NCBI RefSeq assembly: GCF_047229345.1
Contig: NZ_JBFTER010000008.1
Coordinates: 1 to 64,000, forward strand
Length of the DNA: 64,000 nucleotides
Source: Cellulomonas_A sp047229345
GTDB lineage: Bacteria; Actinomycetota; Actinomycetes; Actinomycetales; Cellulomonadaceae
Direction of reading: 5' to 3'
Shown: piece after piece, positions 15,635-25,077 of the stretch
Layout of the letters: every line of letters starts with the position of its first letter
How positions within the stretch are numbered: the first letter of the stretch is position 1
The notes under the pieces: generated by a model
Told to the model about the DNA's origin: nothing
What the model saw: the letters and a program-made list of their open reading frames with translations, nothing else
Database searches by the model: none
Translations under genes and position numbers: made by a program

Positions 15635-16540
15635 ATGGCGACGGAGCGGGACACCTACCGCGCCCTGCGGATCGCCACGATCGTGCTCCTCGCGATGCTC
15701 GCGACGGCGGTGGTCGGCCAGGCGGTCGTGGCGGGCTGCTGGCAGACGTCGCTCAGCGCGTACTACTGGACGGCCGCGCACGGGGTCGTCGTCGGAGGCC
15801 TCTGCGCGATCGGCGCGTGCCTCGTCGTGTACCGCGGGAGCTCCGACACCGAGGACGTCGTCCTCGGCATCTCCGGCTACCTCGCGTTCGTCGTCGCCAT
15901 GGTCCCCGTGCGGCCGGAGCCGCTGTGCGGGGGACCCGGGCTGCCGCCGTGGGACGTGAGCGCGAGCGTGCGCAACAACGTCGGCGCCGTGCTCGTCGCC
16001 GCGGCGCTCACCGAGCTGCTCGCGTACCTGATCGGGCGCCGCGCCCGCCCGCCGCGCGACCTCGACGGGCCCGGGCGGTTCTGGCGGTGGGTCAAGTGGG
16101 CCGTCCTCGTGGCCGTCGCCGCGGCGTACGTGCTCGCACCCGAGCAGCTCGAGCAGCACGGGCACTACGTGGCGGCCCTGGTGATGTTCGCGGGCATCGT
16201 CGTCGTGGTGGTCGTGAACGCGTTCTCGTCGCGGCGGGAGGAGCCGTCGTCGCGCTTCTCGACCGCGTACTGGGTCGTGGCGGCGTCGATGGTGCTCACG
16301 CTCGTCGTCGAGATCGTGCTGCGGCAGGGCGAGTCCGGCGCCGAGCGGGGCGTGCTCGTGGTCGAGTCGCTGCTCGTGCTGGAGTTCGCGGCCTTCTGGG
16401 TCGTGCAGACCGTCGAGCTGTGGGGCTACCCGACGCGGACCGCGCGCGTGCAGGACCTCCGCGTCCAGGCGCTCGCGGCCAGCGCCCCCGCCGAGGACCG
16501 CGCGGGCGACCACCTCACGCGGGCGCCGCACAGCGGCTGA
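15635..16540 (+). CDS. Polytopic membrane protein of unknown function
   Basis: A 301-residue protein with about seven or eight hydrophobic helices. Motif-like stretches are CWQTSLSAYYWTAAH near 34 and FWRWVKWAVLVAVAAAYV near 150, with a short polar C-terminal tail. The SAYYWTA...RPEPLCG arrangement resembles uncharacterised actinobacterial membrane proteins; no transport signature is visible. CATACT seven bases before ATG suggests a leaderless transcript. Confidence 0.75.
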   Translation: MATERDTYRALRIATIVLLAMLATAVVGQAVVAGCWQTSLSAYYWTAAHGVVVGGLCAIGACLVVYRGSSDTEDVVLGISGYLAFVVAMVPVRPEPLCGGPGLPPWDVSASVRNNVGAVLVAAALTELLAYLIGRRARPPRDLDGPGRFWRWVKWAVLVAVAAAYVLAPEQLEQHGHYVAALVMFAGIVVVVVVNAFSSRREEPSSRFSTAYWVVAASMVLTLVVEIVLRQGESGAERGVLVVESLLVLEFAAFWVVQTVELWGYPTRTARVQDLRVQALAASAPAEDRAGDHLTRAPHSG

Positions 16541-16580
16541 CCGGGTCGCGCGCGCGCCCCTCGTCGGGCATCGTGCACGT

Positions 16581-17828
16581 GTGACGACTCACTCGAACGG
16601 GTCAACGGAGACCACGTCCGCGCCCGGCTGCCCGGTCCGCAAGCTGACCCGCCCGGACGACGCCGCGCTGCCGGCGCTCGAGCTCAGCGCGTCGGGCGAC
16701 GAGCCGCGCTGGGTCGTCCGGACCTTCGACGTCGCCCGCGAGGTCCTGCGTGCCTCCGAGGGGGTGCGGCAGGCCGGCTTCGGCGGGGACCGGATCCACC
16801 GGGCCGGACCGCGCATGCGGCCGCCGATCCTCTACCTCGAGGGTCAGGAGCACCACACGCAGCGCCGCGCTGCCGCCCGCCTCTTCGCGCCCAAGGTCAC
16901 CGAGGACTACCGCGACCTCATGGAGGAGGTCAGCGAGCGGCTGGTCGGGAGCATCGGGACGCGCCGCCCCGTCGACCTGAGCCGGCTCTCGCTGCTGATG
17001 GCGGTGCACGTCGCCGGCCGGGTCATCGGCCTGACGAGCTCGCCGGTGCGGGGCATGAGCCGGCGCCTCGACGCGTTCTTCGCGGGCGACTCGACCGAGA
17101 AGGTCACCGACCTCGGCTCGCTCGTGCGGTCGCTGCGCCGGAACTCGGCGCTCGCGCGGTTCCACTGGTTCGACGTCCGGCCCGCGATCCGCGCGCACCG
17201 CCGCCGCGCCGCCGCCGGCGCACCCGGGCAGGACGACGTGATCGCCCAGCTCGTCGAGCAGGGCTTCAGCGACCTCGACATCCTCACCGAGTGCGTGACG
17301 TACGGCGCCGCGGGCATGGCGACGACGCGGGAGTTCATCACCGTCGCCGCCTGGCACCTGCTCGACGACCCGGCGCTGCTCGCCCGGTACCGCGCGGCCG
17401 GCCGGGACGAGCGCCTCGCGATCCTCGACGAGACGCTCCGGCTCGAGCCCGTCGTCGGGCACCTGTACCGCCGGACCACCGCGCCGCTGGCGCTCGCCGG
17501 GCCGGACGGGCCCGTCGACCTCCCGGAGGGCACGCTGATCGACCTCGACATCCGCGCGATCAACGCGGAGCACGCCGTCGTCGGGGACGACCCGCTCGGG
17601 CTGTGCCCCGGGCGCGACCTGCCGCGGGGCGTGCCCGCGACCCTGATGAGCTTCGGCGACGGCCACCACCGCTGCCCGGGCGCGCCGCTCGCGATCATGG
17701 AGACCGAGGTGTTCGTGACCGCGCTGCTGCGCCGCGACGTGGTCGCCGACGGGCCGCCGCACGTGCGGTGGAACGAGGTCACGCAGGGCTACGACCTCGA
17801 CCGGTTCCTGGTGCGCCTGCGGGGCTGA
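16581..17828 (+). CDS. Cytochrome P450
   Basis: The 415-residue protein has the heme-ligand loop FGDGHHRCPGAPLA (Cys about 364), the ExxR pair in ETLRLEP near 284, and the I-helix YGAAGMATTRE near 236. The acid-alcohol pair (usually ET or DT) is replaced by Thr-Thr, so proton delivery may differ from typical P450s. The N-terminus is short and soluble, as in class I bacterial enzymes. No ferredoxin or reductase gene is adjacent, and the substrate is unknown. GTG start. Confidence 0.93.
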   Translation: MTTHSNGSTETTSAPGCPVRKLTRPDDAALPALELSASGDEPRWVVRTFDVAREVLRASEGVRQAGFGGDRIHRAGPRMRPPILYLEGQEHHTQRRAAARLFAPKVTEDYRDLMEEVSERLVGSIGTRRPVDLSRLSLLMAVHVAGRVIGLTSSPVRGMSRRLDAFFAGDSTEKVTDLGSLVRSLRRNSALARFHWFDVRPAIRAHRRRAAAGAPGQDDVIAQLVEQGFSDLDILTECVTYGAAGMATTREFITVAAWHLLDDPALLARYRAAGRDERLAILDETLRLEPVVGHLYRRTTAPLALAGPDGPVDLPEGTLIDLDIRAINAEHAVVGDDPLGLCPGRDLPRGVPATLMSFGDGHHRCPGAPLAIMETEVFVTALLRRDVVADGPPHVRWNEVTQGYDLDRFLVRLRG

Positions 17829-17870
17829 CCGCAGCACCCCGCTGCTCTCGGGTGAGGCCCCCCGCCTCGC

Positions 17871-18725
17871 TCAGCCGGCGTCGAGCACCTCGCGCAGCCG
17901 CCGCGCGAAGGCCTCCGGGTGCTCGACGAAGCCCACGTGGTCGCCCGGGAACAGCGTGGGCTCGACGCCGAGCTGCCGCGCGAGCGCGGTCGACGTGAGG
18001 TCGCACAGCTGACCCGCCGACTCCTCGCCGAGGCCCACGACGACGCGCGGCGTCCCGGTGCGCAGCGCCTCGACGTCGGGGACCCACCGGGTCGTCGCCC
18101 GCAGCTCGTGCAGGAAGAACCGGCGCTCGTCCGCGACCTCCTGCGGGTCGCGCTCGGGGAACCCGCCCGCCGGCTCGGGCTGCGCGCCCGACGGCCCGTG
18201 CTCGCCCGCCTCGTCGATGTCCGCCTCCGCGAGGAACAGCGCCCACGCCGCGCCCGGTCCGTCCGAGAGGTACGTGGCGATCATGCGGTCCGTGGCGGCG
18301 CGACGGCGCTCGCGGTCGTCGAGCAGCTCCTCGAGCGGCGGCTCGTGCGCGACGACCGTGCGGACCTGCTCGGGGTGCGCCTGCGCGAGCGCAAGCGCGG
18401 TCACGGCGCCGCCGCTCGACCCGACGACGACCGCGGGCCCCGCGCCGAGGTGCGCGAGGAGGCGCGAGAGGTCGTCGGCGCGCAGCTCGGGGGTCGAGTC
18501 CTGCTCGGGGTCGTCCAGCGGGCTGCGGCCGATGCCGCGCGGGTCGGTGGTCAGCACCGTGCAGTCCGCGGCGAGGAGCTCCGCGAGCGGCGTGAACGCG
18601 CGCGCGTCCATCGGTGACCCGACGAGGACCACGACGGGCCCGGCGCCGCGCACCTCGTGGTGCAGGCGGACGCCCGGCGCGGCCAGGGTGCCGGTGGTCG
18701 TGAGTGCGGTGGGGGTGCTGGCCAT
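17871..18725 (-). CDS. Alpha/beta hydrolase
   Basis: A 284-residue hydrolase. The nucleophile elbow is GSSGG near residue 107, preceded by VLTTDPRGIGRSPLDDPEQ (oxyanion region). The catalytic His is in GDHVGFVEHP near 262. A cap region (about 140-200) is rich in charged residues. ATG 18725 follows GGAGG at good spacing; an in-frame ATG 12 codons upstream lacks such a site. Likely an esterase or lactonase-type enzyme; the substrate is not predictable. Confidence 0.87.
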   Translation of the reverse strand: MASTPTALTTTGTLAAPGVRLHHEVRGAGPVVVLVGSPMDARAFTPLAELLAADCTVLTTDPRGIGRSPLDDPEQDSTPELRADDLSRLLAHLGAGPAVVVGSSGGAVTALALAQAHPEQVRTVVAHEPPLEELLDDRERRRAATDRMIATYLSDGPGAAWALFLAEADIDEAGEHGPSGAQPEPAGGFPERDPQEVADERRFFLHELRATTRWVPDVEALRTGTPRVVVGLGEESAGQLCDLTSTALARQLGVEPTLFPGDHVGFVEHPEAFARRLREVLDAG

Positions 18726-18956
18726 GAGGTCCTCCGGTGGGTGTCGCCGCGACGACGGCACCGTCCGAGGGTGCGTCGAGGGGTGGACCGGCGCGGGGAC
18801 CCGGACTCATCGCGGCACGGCCGCGCGCCTCTCGGCCGATCCGGGCGGGTTCAGTACGGTATGTCCGCTCGGGACACCACGGGGGATCGACGGAAGACGG
18901 CGGATCATGCGGATCGCGGGGAGCTCGAGGTTCGACGCACGACCGGGGGCGACGCG

Positions 18957-19154
18957 ATGAGCGTCGTCACCGTCGCGGTGCTGCTGGGGATCATCGTCGT
19001 CCTGCTGATGCGGTCGCGGCAGGTCCGCGCGGAGATCGCGGTGGTCTGCATCCTGTTCGGGCTCGTGCTCGGGGCCACCCCCGCGGGGCCCGCGGTGCGC
19101 CAGTTCCTCGAGTTCATCGGGGACTGGATCTGGACGCTGCTGCAGACGTGGTGA
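18957..19154 (+). CDS. Small membrane protein, 65 residues
   Basis: Two hydrophobic segments (about 3-17 and 27-42) flank a basic loop (MRSRQVRAE), and the C-terminus is aromatic (FIGDWIWTLLQTW). It resembles small two-helix proteins common in actinobacterial genomes and their conjugative elements. The ribosome site is weak (GGGGGCGACGCG). It is isolated between a divergent hydrolase and a CPBP gene. Function unknown. Confidence 0.6.
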   Translation: MSVVTVAVLLGIIVVLLMRSRQVRAEIAVVCILFGLVLGATPAGPAVRQFLEFIGDWIWTLLQTW

Positions 19155-19303
19155 CGACCCGGCGCTGACGCACGCGGTGCGGTCCGAGGCTGGTTGCACC
19201 TTTCGATGCAGGTCCACGATCGCCATCCTGCGCCCGGCGCGGGCGGGGGGCCCCGATTCCTAGCGTCGTCACGTCCGCACGACGTCGACGAGAGGGATCC
19301 GTC

Positions 19304-20215
19304 ATGACCGCCACCGCTGTGCTCGAACCGCCACCGCCGACCGCTGAGAGGGGCGGTGCCGTCGGCCTCGTGCGGCGCCGTCCCCTGCTGTCCTTCTTCG
19401 TGCTCGCGAACCTCGCGAGCTGGATCGCCTGGCTGCCCTACATCCTGTCCCGGCACGGTCTCGGCGTGTGGGACTTCGAGTTCCCCGGGGGATCGGGCGG
19501 CGGGCAGCTGCTCGGGATGCTCCCCGGCGCCTACCTCGGCCCGATCGGCGCGGCCCTGCTCGTCACCGTGCTGTGCGACGGGCGGGCGGGACTGCGCACC
19601 TGGGCCCGGCGCCTGTGGCGGTGGCGGGTCGGGTGGTGGTGGTACGCGGGCATCCTGCTCGGCGTCCCGGCCGCGATGATCCTGTCGCTGATGGTCTTCA
19701 CCGGCGGGGTCGTGCACGCGCCGTCCGCGACCGTGCTCGTGGCGTTCGTGCCCGGGCTGCTCATGCAGATGGTCACGACCGGGCTGGCCGAGGAGCCGGG
19801 CTGGCGCGACTTCGCGCTGCCGCGCGCGCAGCGCCGGTTCGGCCCGCTGCCCGCGGTGGTCCTGGTCGGTGTGCTGTGGGGCGTGTGGCACCTGCCGCTC
19901 TACCTCACGGAGTGGGGCGGCGGGCCGGGCGTGCCCTGGTACCGGCCGGCCGGGCTGGTCGTGTTCTGCGTGGTCTTCAACGTCGTGATGACGTGGGTGT
20001 TCAACTCGACGCACGAGAGCCTGCCCATGGCGATGCTGCTGCACGTCAGCGTCAACAACTTCGCCTCGGTCGCCGGGGCCGACATGTTCCCGACGGTCGA
20101 CCGCGACACGTTCCAGCACGCGCTGATCCTCGGCTCGGTCGTCGTCGGCGGCGCCCTCGTCGCGGCCACCCGCGGACGACTCGCCTACCGCGGCGGGCAG
20201 GCGCCCCTATCGTGA
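19304..20215 (+). CDS. CPBP-family intramembrane metalloprotease
   Basis: A 303-residue polytopic protein with the Abi/CPBP motifs: AEEPGWRDFALP near 163 (EExxxR), LWGVWHLPLYL near 190 (the conserved His), FNVVMTWVFN near 225 and LLHVSVNN near 245. Such proteases process prenylated or other membrane substrates and may give self-immunity. The stop overlaps the histidine kinase start, so all three genes form one operon and the protease may be part of the sensing pathway. Confidence 0.9.
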   Translation: MTATAVLEPPPPTAERGGAVGLVRRRPLLSFFVLANLASWIAWLPYILSRHGLGVWDFEFPGGSGGGQLLGMLPGAYLGPIGAALLVTVLCDGRAGLRTWARRLWRWRVGWWWYAGILLGVPAAMILSLMVFTGGVVHAPSATVLVAFVPGLLMQMVTTGLAEEPGWRDFALPRAQRRFGPLPAVVLVGVLWGVWHLPLYLTEWGGGPGVPWYRPAGLVVFCVVFNVVMTWVFNSTHESLPMAMLLHVSVNNFASVAGADMFPTVDRDTFQHALILGSVVVGGALVAATRGRLAYRGGQAPLS

Positions 20216-21489
20216 CCCGCGTGACCGAGGACCCGCGCCGCTCCCTGCGTCCCGCACGGATCGCCGTCCCGGCGGCCTGCGGGGGGCTGGCGGCCGCGTT
20301 CCTCGTCGCCGCCACGATCCTGCACGCGGCCGACCCGCAGGCCGCCGTCGGGATGCCGGCGCTCGGCGCGCCGGCCTGGTGGTGGGCGGTCGCGGTCCTG
20401 ACCGTCCAGGCGGTGGCGCTCGCTGCGCGGCCCCGCGCCACTCCCGGCGTGCTCGTCGCGGTGGCCGCCGGGGTGCCCGCGCTCGCCGTCCTGGGCGAGG
20501 GCGTCGGCGCGGCCCTCGTCGCGGTGCCGGTCGCGGCGTACGAAACCGCGGTCGGCGACCGCCGGGAGCGCGCCCGGCCGGCCCTCGTCGTCGCGGCCGT
20601 CCTCGTCGCGGTGGGCGTCGCGGCGAGCGAGCTGCTCATCGGCAGCGCAGCAGCGGTGGCGGTCGTCGCCGGGGCGCTCCAGGCGGTCGGCGCCATCGGG
20701 CTCCCCGTCCTGGCCGCGCTCGTCGTCGGGTCCCGCCGCGACGCGCGCGAGGCCCGGGCGGACACCCTCGCGGCACGCACCCGGGAGCGCGATGCGCTCG
20801 TGCAGGTCGCCGTGGAGCGGGAGCGCACGGCGATGGCGCGCGAGCTGCACGACATCGCCGCCCACCACCTGTCCGGGATCGCGGTGATGACCGGCGCGAT
20901 CGGCCGGCAGATCGACGTCGACCCCGCGGGGGCGAAGGTCGCGGTCGCTCAGGTCCGTGAGCAGAGCACGGCGATGCTGCGTGACCTGCGCAACCTCGTC
21001 GTCCTCCTGCGGGACACCGACGCGCCCGACGACGCGGACGGCTCCGTCCGGATGGAGACGGTCGCGGGCGTCGCCGAGCTCGTCGCGGGCGCGCGCGAGT
21101 CGGGCGTCGACGTGACGCTGGACCACGCCGGACCGGTCGACGACCTCGCGGCCACGGGCGCCGTCGGGCCGCTCGCCCAGCTCGTCGTGTACCGGACGGT
21201 CCAGGAGGCGCTCGCGAACGCCGTCCGGCACGCACCGGGGGCGCCGTGCCAGGTCCGCCTCGACGCGCGGGACGGGGGCGCCCTGGTCGTCACGGTGCGC
21301 AACGACGCCCCGCCAGCCCGCGACGCCGTGCCTCCGCACCAGCCCGGGTACGGGCTCGTCGGGATGCGCGAGCGGGCCGAGGTCACCGGGGCCACCCTCC
21401 GCTACGGTCCTCGTGCCGCCGGGGGGTGGGAGGTCCGCCTCGTCGTCCCCGCGGCGGACCGGACGACCACGGGGGGAGACGCACCATGA
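20212..21489 (+). CDS. Sensor histidine kinase (HisKA_3 / NarL-partner type)
   Basis: A 425-residue kinase with five or six hydrophobic helices (about 15-180) and almost no extracytoplasmic loops, as in intramembrane-sensing kinases. The phosphoacceptor is His 213 in RELHDIAAHH. The HATPase domain carries VQEALANAVRHAPG (N box) and GYGLVGMRERAEV (G box). GTG 20212 overlaps the CPBP stop; GTG 20221 is an alternative. Its partner is the next gene. Confidence 0.92.
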   Translation: MTRVTEDPRRSLRPARIAVPAACGGLAAAFLVAATILHAADPQAAVGMPALGAPAWWWAVAVLTVQAVALAARPRATPGVLVAVAAGVPALAVLGEGVGAALVAVPVAAYETAVGDRRERARPALVVAAVLVAVGVAASELLIGSAAAVAVVAGALQAVGAIGLPVLAALVVGSRRDAREARADTLAARTRERDALVQVAVERERTAMARELHDIAAHHLSGIAVMTGAIGRQIDVDPAGAKVAVAQVREQSTAMLRDLRNLVVLLRDTDAPDDADGSVRMETVAGVAELVAGARESGVDVTLDHAGPVDDLAATGAVGPLAQLVVYRTVQEALANAVRHAPGAPCQVRLDARDGGALVVTVRNDAPPARDAVPPHQPGYGLVGMRERAEVTGATLRYGPRAAGGWEVRLVVPAADRTTTGGDAP

Positions 21490-22250
21490 CCGGGAGCGGC
21501 ACCGGCAGCGGCAGCGGCAGCGGCGCCGGTGGCACCGACGGCAGCGCCACGGCCGGCGGCAACGTCACCGGCGGCACCGCGCGGACCGTCCGGGTCGTCG
21601 TGGCCGACGACCAGCCGCTCGTGCGCGCCGGGCTGACCACGATGCTCGGCAGCGAGCCGGACATCAGCGTCGTCGGGCAGGCCGGCGACGGGGCGACGGC
21701 CGTCGAGCTGGCCCGCGCGCTGCGGCCCGACGTCGTGTGCATGGACATCCGCATGCCCGGCACCGACGGCATCACCGCGACGCGCGCGCTGTGCGGCCCC
21801 GACGTCGACGACCCCGTGCCCGTCCTGATCCTCACGACGTTCGACGTGGACGAGTACCTGTTCGGCGCCCTCGAGGCCGGGGCGTCCGGCTTCCTGCTCA
21901 AGGACGCCGAGCCCGAGACGCTGATCGACGCCGTGCGGTCCGTCGCTGCCGGCCACGGCATGCTCGCGAACGCCCTGACCAAGCGGGTGCTGCGTGAGGT
22001 CGTCACGCGTCGCCGGACGCAGCCCGTGACGGCGGCGCGCGCGACCGAGCTCCTGACGCCCCGCGAGCTCGACATCCTGCTGCTGCTCGCACAGGGGATG
22101 TCCAACGAGGAGATCGCCGGCGCGCTCGTGCTCGAGGTGTCGACGATCAAGTCGCACCTGGCGCGCGCGATGCCCAAGCTCGGCGTGCGGTCCCGGCTGC
22201 AGGCGGTCGTCTGGGCGTACCAGAACGGCATCGTCGAGCTCGGCGGCTGA
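21486..22250 (+). CDS. NarL/LuxR-type response regulator
   Basis: The 254-residue protein has a receiver domain with VVADDQPLVRAG, phosphoacceptor Asp 87 (CMDIRMPG) and Lys in LLKDAEP. The C-terminal LuxR HTH contains LTPRELDILLLLAQGMSNEEIA and VSTIKSHLARAMPKLGVRSR. An unusual first 35 residues are a Gly/Ser/Thr run. The ATG overlaps the kinase stop. Together they should control membrane or envelope genes, probably including the CPBP gene upstream. Confidence 0.94.
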   Translation: MTGSGTGSGSGSGAGGTDGSATAGGNVTGGTARTVRVVVADDQPLVRAGLTTMLGSEPDISVVGQAGDGATAVELARALRPDVVCMDIRMPGTDGITATRALCGPDVDDPVPVLILTTFDVDEYLFGALEAGASGFLLKDAEPETLIDAVRSVAAGHGMLANALTKRVLREVVTRRRTQPVTAARATELLTPRELDILLLLAQGMSNEEIAGALVLEVSTIKSHLARAMPKLGVRSRLQAVVWAYQNGIVELGG

Positions 22251-22255
22251 CGGGC

Positions 22256-22340
22256 GCGGCCGCACCGGCTCCCTCAGGGCGCCGCCGCCCCGGCTCAGTC
22301 AACGCGCAGCCGCACCGGTCCCGTCAGAGCGCCTCGGCAC
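22256..22340. repeat. Degenerate duplication at a convergent gene junction
   Basis: GCGGCCGCACCGGCTCCCTC from 22256 resembles GCAGCCGCACCGGTCCCGTC from 22306, 50 bases away. The second copy includes the stop codon and last codons of the minus-strand gene ending at 22324. The first looks like a decayed copy of that gene end. Confidence 0.45.
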
Positions 22341-23499
22341 CACCGTCGTCCGCGGGCACGTCGCGCGGCTCGTCGTGCGCGGCGCGCGGGTCGCGTCGCC
22401 GCTCGCGCGAGCCCGCCCGCCAGCTCGCGCGCGGGAGCCGCTGCACGATGCCGGGGCCGGTCGCCTCCGAGCCGACGTGCAGGAGGTGCAGGTCGGTGGT
22501 GTGCGCCGGGTTGGCCGGCTGCGCGCGCACGAGCAGGACCGCGCCGCGCCGGGGGCGCGCGTGCCAGAACCACGCGTCGCGGGACCGTCCCTCGACCGTC
22601 TCGACGAGGCAGCGCGACCCGTGGTTCGCGGTGTGGTGGACGCGCCGGACCCGCACGAGCTCGATGCCGGGCGCACGGCTCGCCTCGACCGCGTCGGCGT
22701 GGATCGCGGCGAGCTGGTCCTGGCGCGCCTCCCCGCCGAGCACCCACCACCGCCGCGGCCCGAGGCGCCACCACGTCCACCCGAGCGCGCCGAGCAGCGC
22801 GAGCGCCGCGACGCCCGTCAGGACGCCGAGGACGGCGCGCAGCCAGCCCGTCGCGAGGAGCGTCAGCACGAGCCCGACGGCCACCACCCGCGGTCCCCAC
22901 CGGCGCGCGAGCCACAGGTGGTCGTCGGTGAGGCGGTCGTCGGTCGCCGCGACCACCACGCGCACCCGGGCGCCGTGCTGACGCAGCGCGGCGGCACCGG
23001 GCCCGACCGCGGCCCGCACGCGGGACGTCGACGACGCGCGGCCCGACCCGGCGGGGGCCTGCGGCTCGGCGTCGGGAGCGGGTGGTGCGGGCTGCACGTT
23101 GTCGGGGCCGACCCCCGACGGCCGCGGGCGCAGCGCGTCGCGCGCGTTCGCGGGTCGCATGCGTGCGCGCCACGGCCCCGTGCTGCGTGGGGAGATGCTG
23201 CGTGGGGAGATCAGCCGGTCGGGGCGGCGCGGTCCCCACCCGGGCACGTGCGGCGTGGGGAACTGCTCGGGCGCCGGCTCCGCCTCGGGTCGCGCGGGCT
23301 GGCCGATGCGCGCGTCGCCGTTCAGGTGCGGCTCGCCGACGGAGGACGTGCCGCCCGGGATCGGTGCCCACGCCGGGGCGTCGTCGGTGCGGGGGGTCGT
23401 GGCCGGCACCTCGCGCGTCGCGCACACGGGGCAGTCCACGCCCGGGCCGGGCGGGGCGCTCAGGACGTGGTGGCCGCAGCGCGGGCACGGGTAGGCCAT
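22324..23499 (-). CDS. Zinc-ribbon membrane protein of unknown function
   Basis: The 391-residue product starts YPCPRCGHH and has CPVC near 28, a four-Cys zinc ribbon. A long Pro/Arg-rich disordered segment (40-200) follows, then two hydrophobic helices (about 222-260). The soluble C-terminal domain contains VHHTANHGSRCLVETVEG and VLLVRAQPANPAHTTDLHL. An internal duplication, ISPRSISPRS, reflects two copies of GCTGCGTGGGGAGAT near 23190. TACCCT six bases before ATG suggests a leaderless transcript. Function unknown. Confidence 0.75.
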   Translation of the reverse strand: MAYPCPRCGHHVLSAPPGPGVDCPVCATREVPATTPRTDDAPAWAPIPGGTSSVGEPHLNGDARIGQPARPEAEPAPEQFPTPHVPGWGPRRPDRLISPRSISPRSTGPWRARMRPANARDALRPRPSGVGPDNVQPAPPAPDAEPQAPAGSGRASSTSRVRAAVGPGAAALRQHGARVRVVVAATDDRLTDDHLWLARRWGPRVVAVGLVLTLLATGWLRAVLGVLTGVAALALLGALGWTWWRLGPRRWWVLGGEARQDQLAAIHADAVEASRAPGIELVRVRRVHHTANHGSRCLVETVEGRSRDAWFWHARPRRGAVLLVRAQPANPAHTTDLHLLHVGSEATGPGIVQRLPRASWRAGSRERRRDPRAAHDEPRDVPADDGGAEAL

Positions 23500-23552
23500 G
23501 CGCGGAGGGTAGTGCGCCCCGGGCGGTTCGTCCCGGTTCGACACCGGAGTCG

Positions 23553-24467
23553 TCAGGGCGTGACGGCCCGGCCGTGCGCCCCGTGGACCGACGCGGCGGC
23601 GACCCGCTCGAACGCGGCGACCATCGGGCGCGTCTCGCTCTCGCGGTGCACGAGGGCGACGTCGCTGCGGACGCGGGCCTCGGGCAGCGCGAGGCAGCGG
23701 ACGTCGGGGCCCGCGATCGTGCGCACGCACTCGGGTGCGATCGTGACGCCGAGCCCGGCGCCGACCAGCCGCAGGATCGTCAGCCAGTGGCTCGCCTCGT
23801 GCGCGACGACGGGCCGGAAGCCGCGCTCCTCGCACAGGCTCAGCGGTTTCTCGAAGGCGCGGGCACCGGCGCTGCGGGGCGCTCCGACGAACGGGTCGTC
23901 GCGCAGCGCGAGCACCGACGCCTCGGTCGCGTCCGCCGCGGCGTGCGTCGCGGGCACGACGGCGACGTAGGCCTCGGTGAGCAGCGGCGTGGTCACGAGG
24001 CCCGCCACGGGGTCGGCGTCGCGGACGACGCCCGCGTCGATGCTGCCGTCGAGCAGCCCGTCGACGACCCGGGCGGTGAACGACTCGTGCAGCCGCAGCT
24101 CGACGCCCGGCAGCTCGTCGAGGTGGCGCCGGAGCACCTCGGGGAGCAGCGTCATCATCACGGAGCCCACGTAGCCGAGGTGCAGCACGCCGGCCTCGCC
24201 GCGACCGATCCGCCGCGCCTCGCCCACGTCGCGGTCGAGGTTCCGCAGCGTGCGCCGGGCCCGGTCGAGGAACGCGTCGCCGGCCGGGGTGGTCCGCACC
24301 GAGCGGGACGTGCGGGTCAGCAGCGGGCAGCCGACGGCGGCCTCGAGCTGACGGATCGCCTGCGAGAGCGGCGGCTGCGCCATGTGCAGGCGCTGCGCGG
24401 CCCGGCCGAAGTGCAGCTCCTCGGCGACGGCGACGAAGTAGCGCAGGTGCCGCAGCTCGATGTCCAT
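23553..24467 (-). CDS. LysR-type transcriptional regulator
   Basis: A 304-residue LysR protein. The HTH is LRYFVAVAEELHFGRAAQRL then MAQPPLSQAIRQLEAAVG. The effector domain begins near 92 (VLHLGYVGSVMMTLLPEVL). It is divergent from a GNAT acetyltransferase gene with only 69 bases between them, so that gene is the likely target. The family usually autoregulates from such shared spacers. Effector unknown. Confidence 0.92.
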   Translation of the reverse strand: MDIELRHLRYFVAVAEELHFGRAAQRLHMAQPPLSQAIRQLEAAVGCPLLTRTSRSVRTTPAGDAFLDRARRTLRNLDRDVGEARRIGRGEAGVLHLGYVGSVMMTLLPEVLRRHLDELPGVELRLHESFTARVVDGLLDGSIDAGVVRDADPVAGLVTTPLLTEAYVAVVPATHAAADATEASVLALRDDPFVGAPRSAGARAFEKPLSLCEERGFRPVVAHEASHWLTILRLVGAGLGVTIAPECVRTIAGPDVRCLALPEARVRSDVALVHRESETRPMVAAFERVAAASVHGAHGRAVTP

Positions 24468-24536
24468 ACGCCCAGCATCTCAGTCGAGACGAACAAGATC
24501 CTGGACGTGTCGACGAGTGCCCGGTGTGATGGAGCC

Positions 24537-25031
24537 ATGGACCTCACGATCCGCCCGCTCACCACCCCGGCCGACGCCGCGGCGTTCCGCACGCTCAACG
24601 AGGAGTGGATCGTCCGCCACTTCTCGCTCGAGGACGAGGACCGGCGCCAGCTCGACGACCCGGTCGGCGTGATCGTCGACCCCGGCGGCGAGGTGCTCGT
24701 CGCGGAGCTCGACGGCCGCGTCGTCGGCTGCGTGGCCCTGCGCCCGGCAGCCGACGGCGTCTACGAGCTCTCGAAGATGGCGGTCGACCCCGCGCTGCGC
24801 GGCCGCGGCGTCGGGCGCCGGGTCATCACGGCGGCCGTCGAGCGCGCCCGGGAGCTCGGGGCGACGTCCCTGTTCCTCGGCAGCTCGACGCGGCTCGCGC
24901 CCGCGGTGCACCTCTACGAGTCCGTGGGGTTCCGGCACGTCCCTCGCGAGGAGATCGACATGCCGTACGAGCGGGCCGACGTGTTCATGGTGCTGCCGCT
25001 CGTCCCGGCGTCGGCGCAGGTCGGCGCCTGA
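24537..25031 (+). CDS. GNAT-family N-acetyltransferase
   Basis: A 164-residue acetyltransferase. The acetyl-CoA loop is LRGRGVGRRVITAAVERARELGA (R/Q-x-x-G-x-G/A) near residue 88, preceded by ELSKMAVDP. ESVGFRHVPREEIDMPY is the usual C-terminal strand. The substrate is unknown; EEWIVRHFSLEDED resembles proteins acting on small amines. Divergent from the LysR gene and probably controlled by it. Confidence 0.9.
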   Translation: MDLTIRPLTTPADAAAFRTLNEEWIVRHFSLEDEDRRQLDDPVGVIVDPGGEVLVAELDGRVVGCVALRPAADGVYELSKMAVDPALRGRGVGRRVITAAVERARELGATSLFLGSSTRLAPAVHLYESVGFRHVPREEIDMPYERADVFMVLPLVPASAQVGA

Positions 25032-25077
25032 GCAGCCGTAGCCGCGCGCTCGCTGCCGCGTCGTCGACCGGTCCGCC

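Noticed and set aside
23525..23545. T-arm-like sequence CCGGTTCGACACCGG suggesting a tRNA
   Set aside because: The arms extend only four bases, the expected acceptor and anticodon regions overlap a coding sequence, and no cloverleaf can be drawn.
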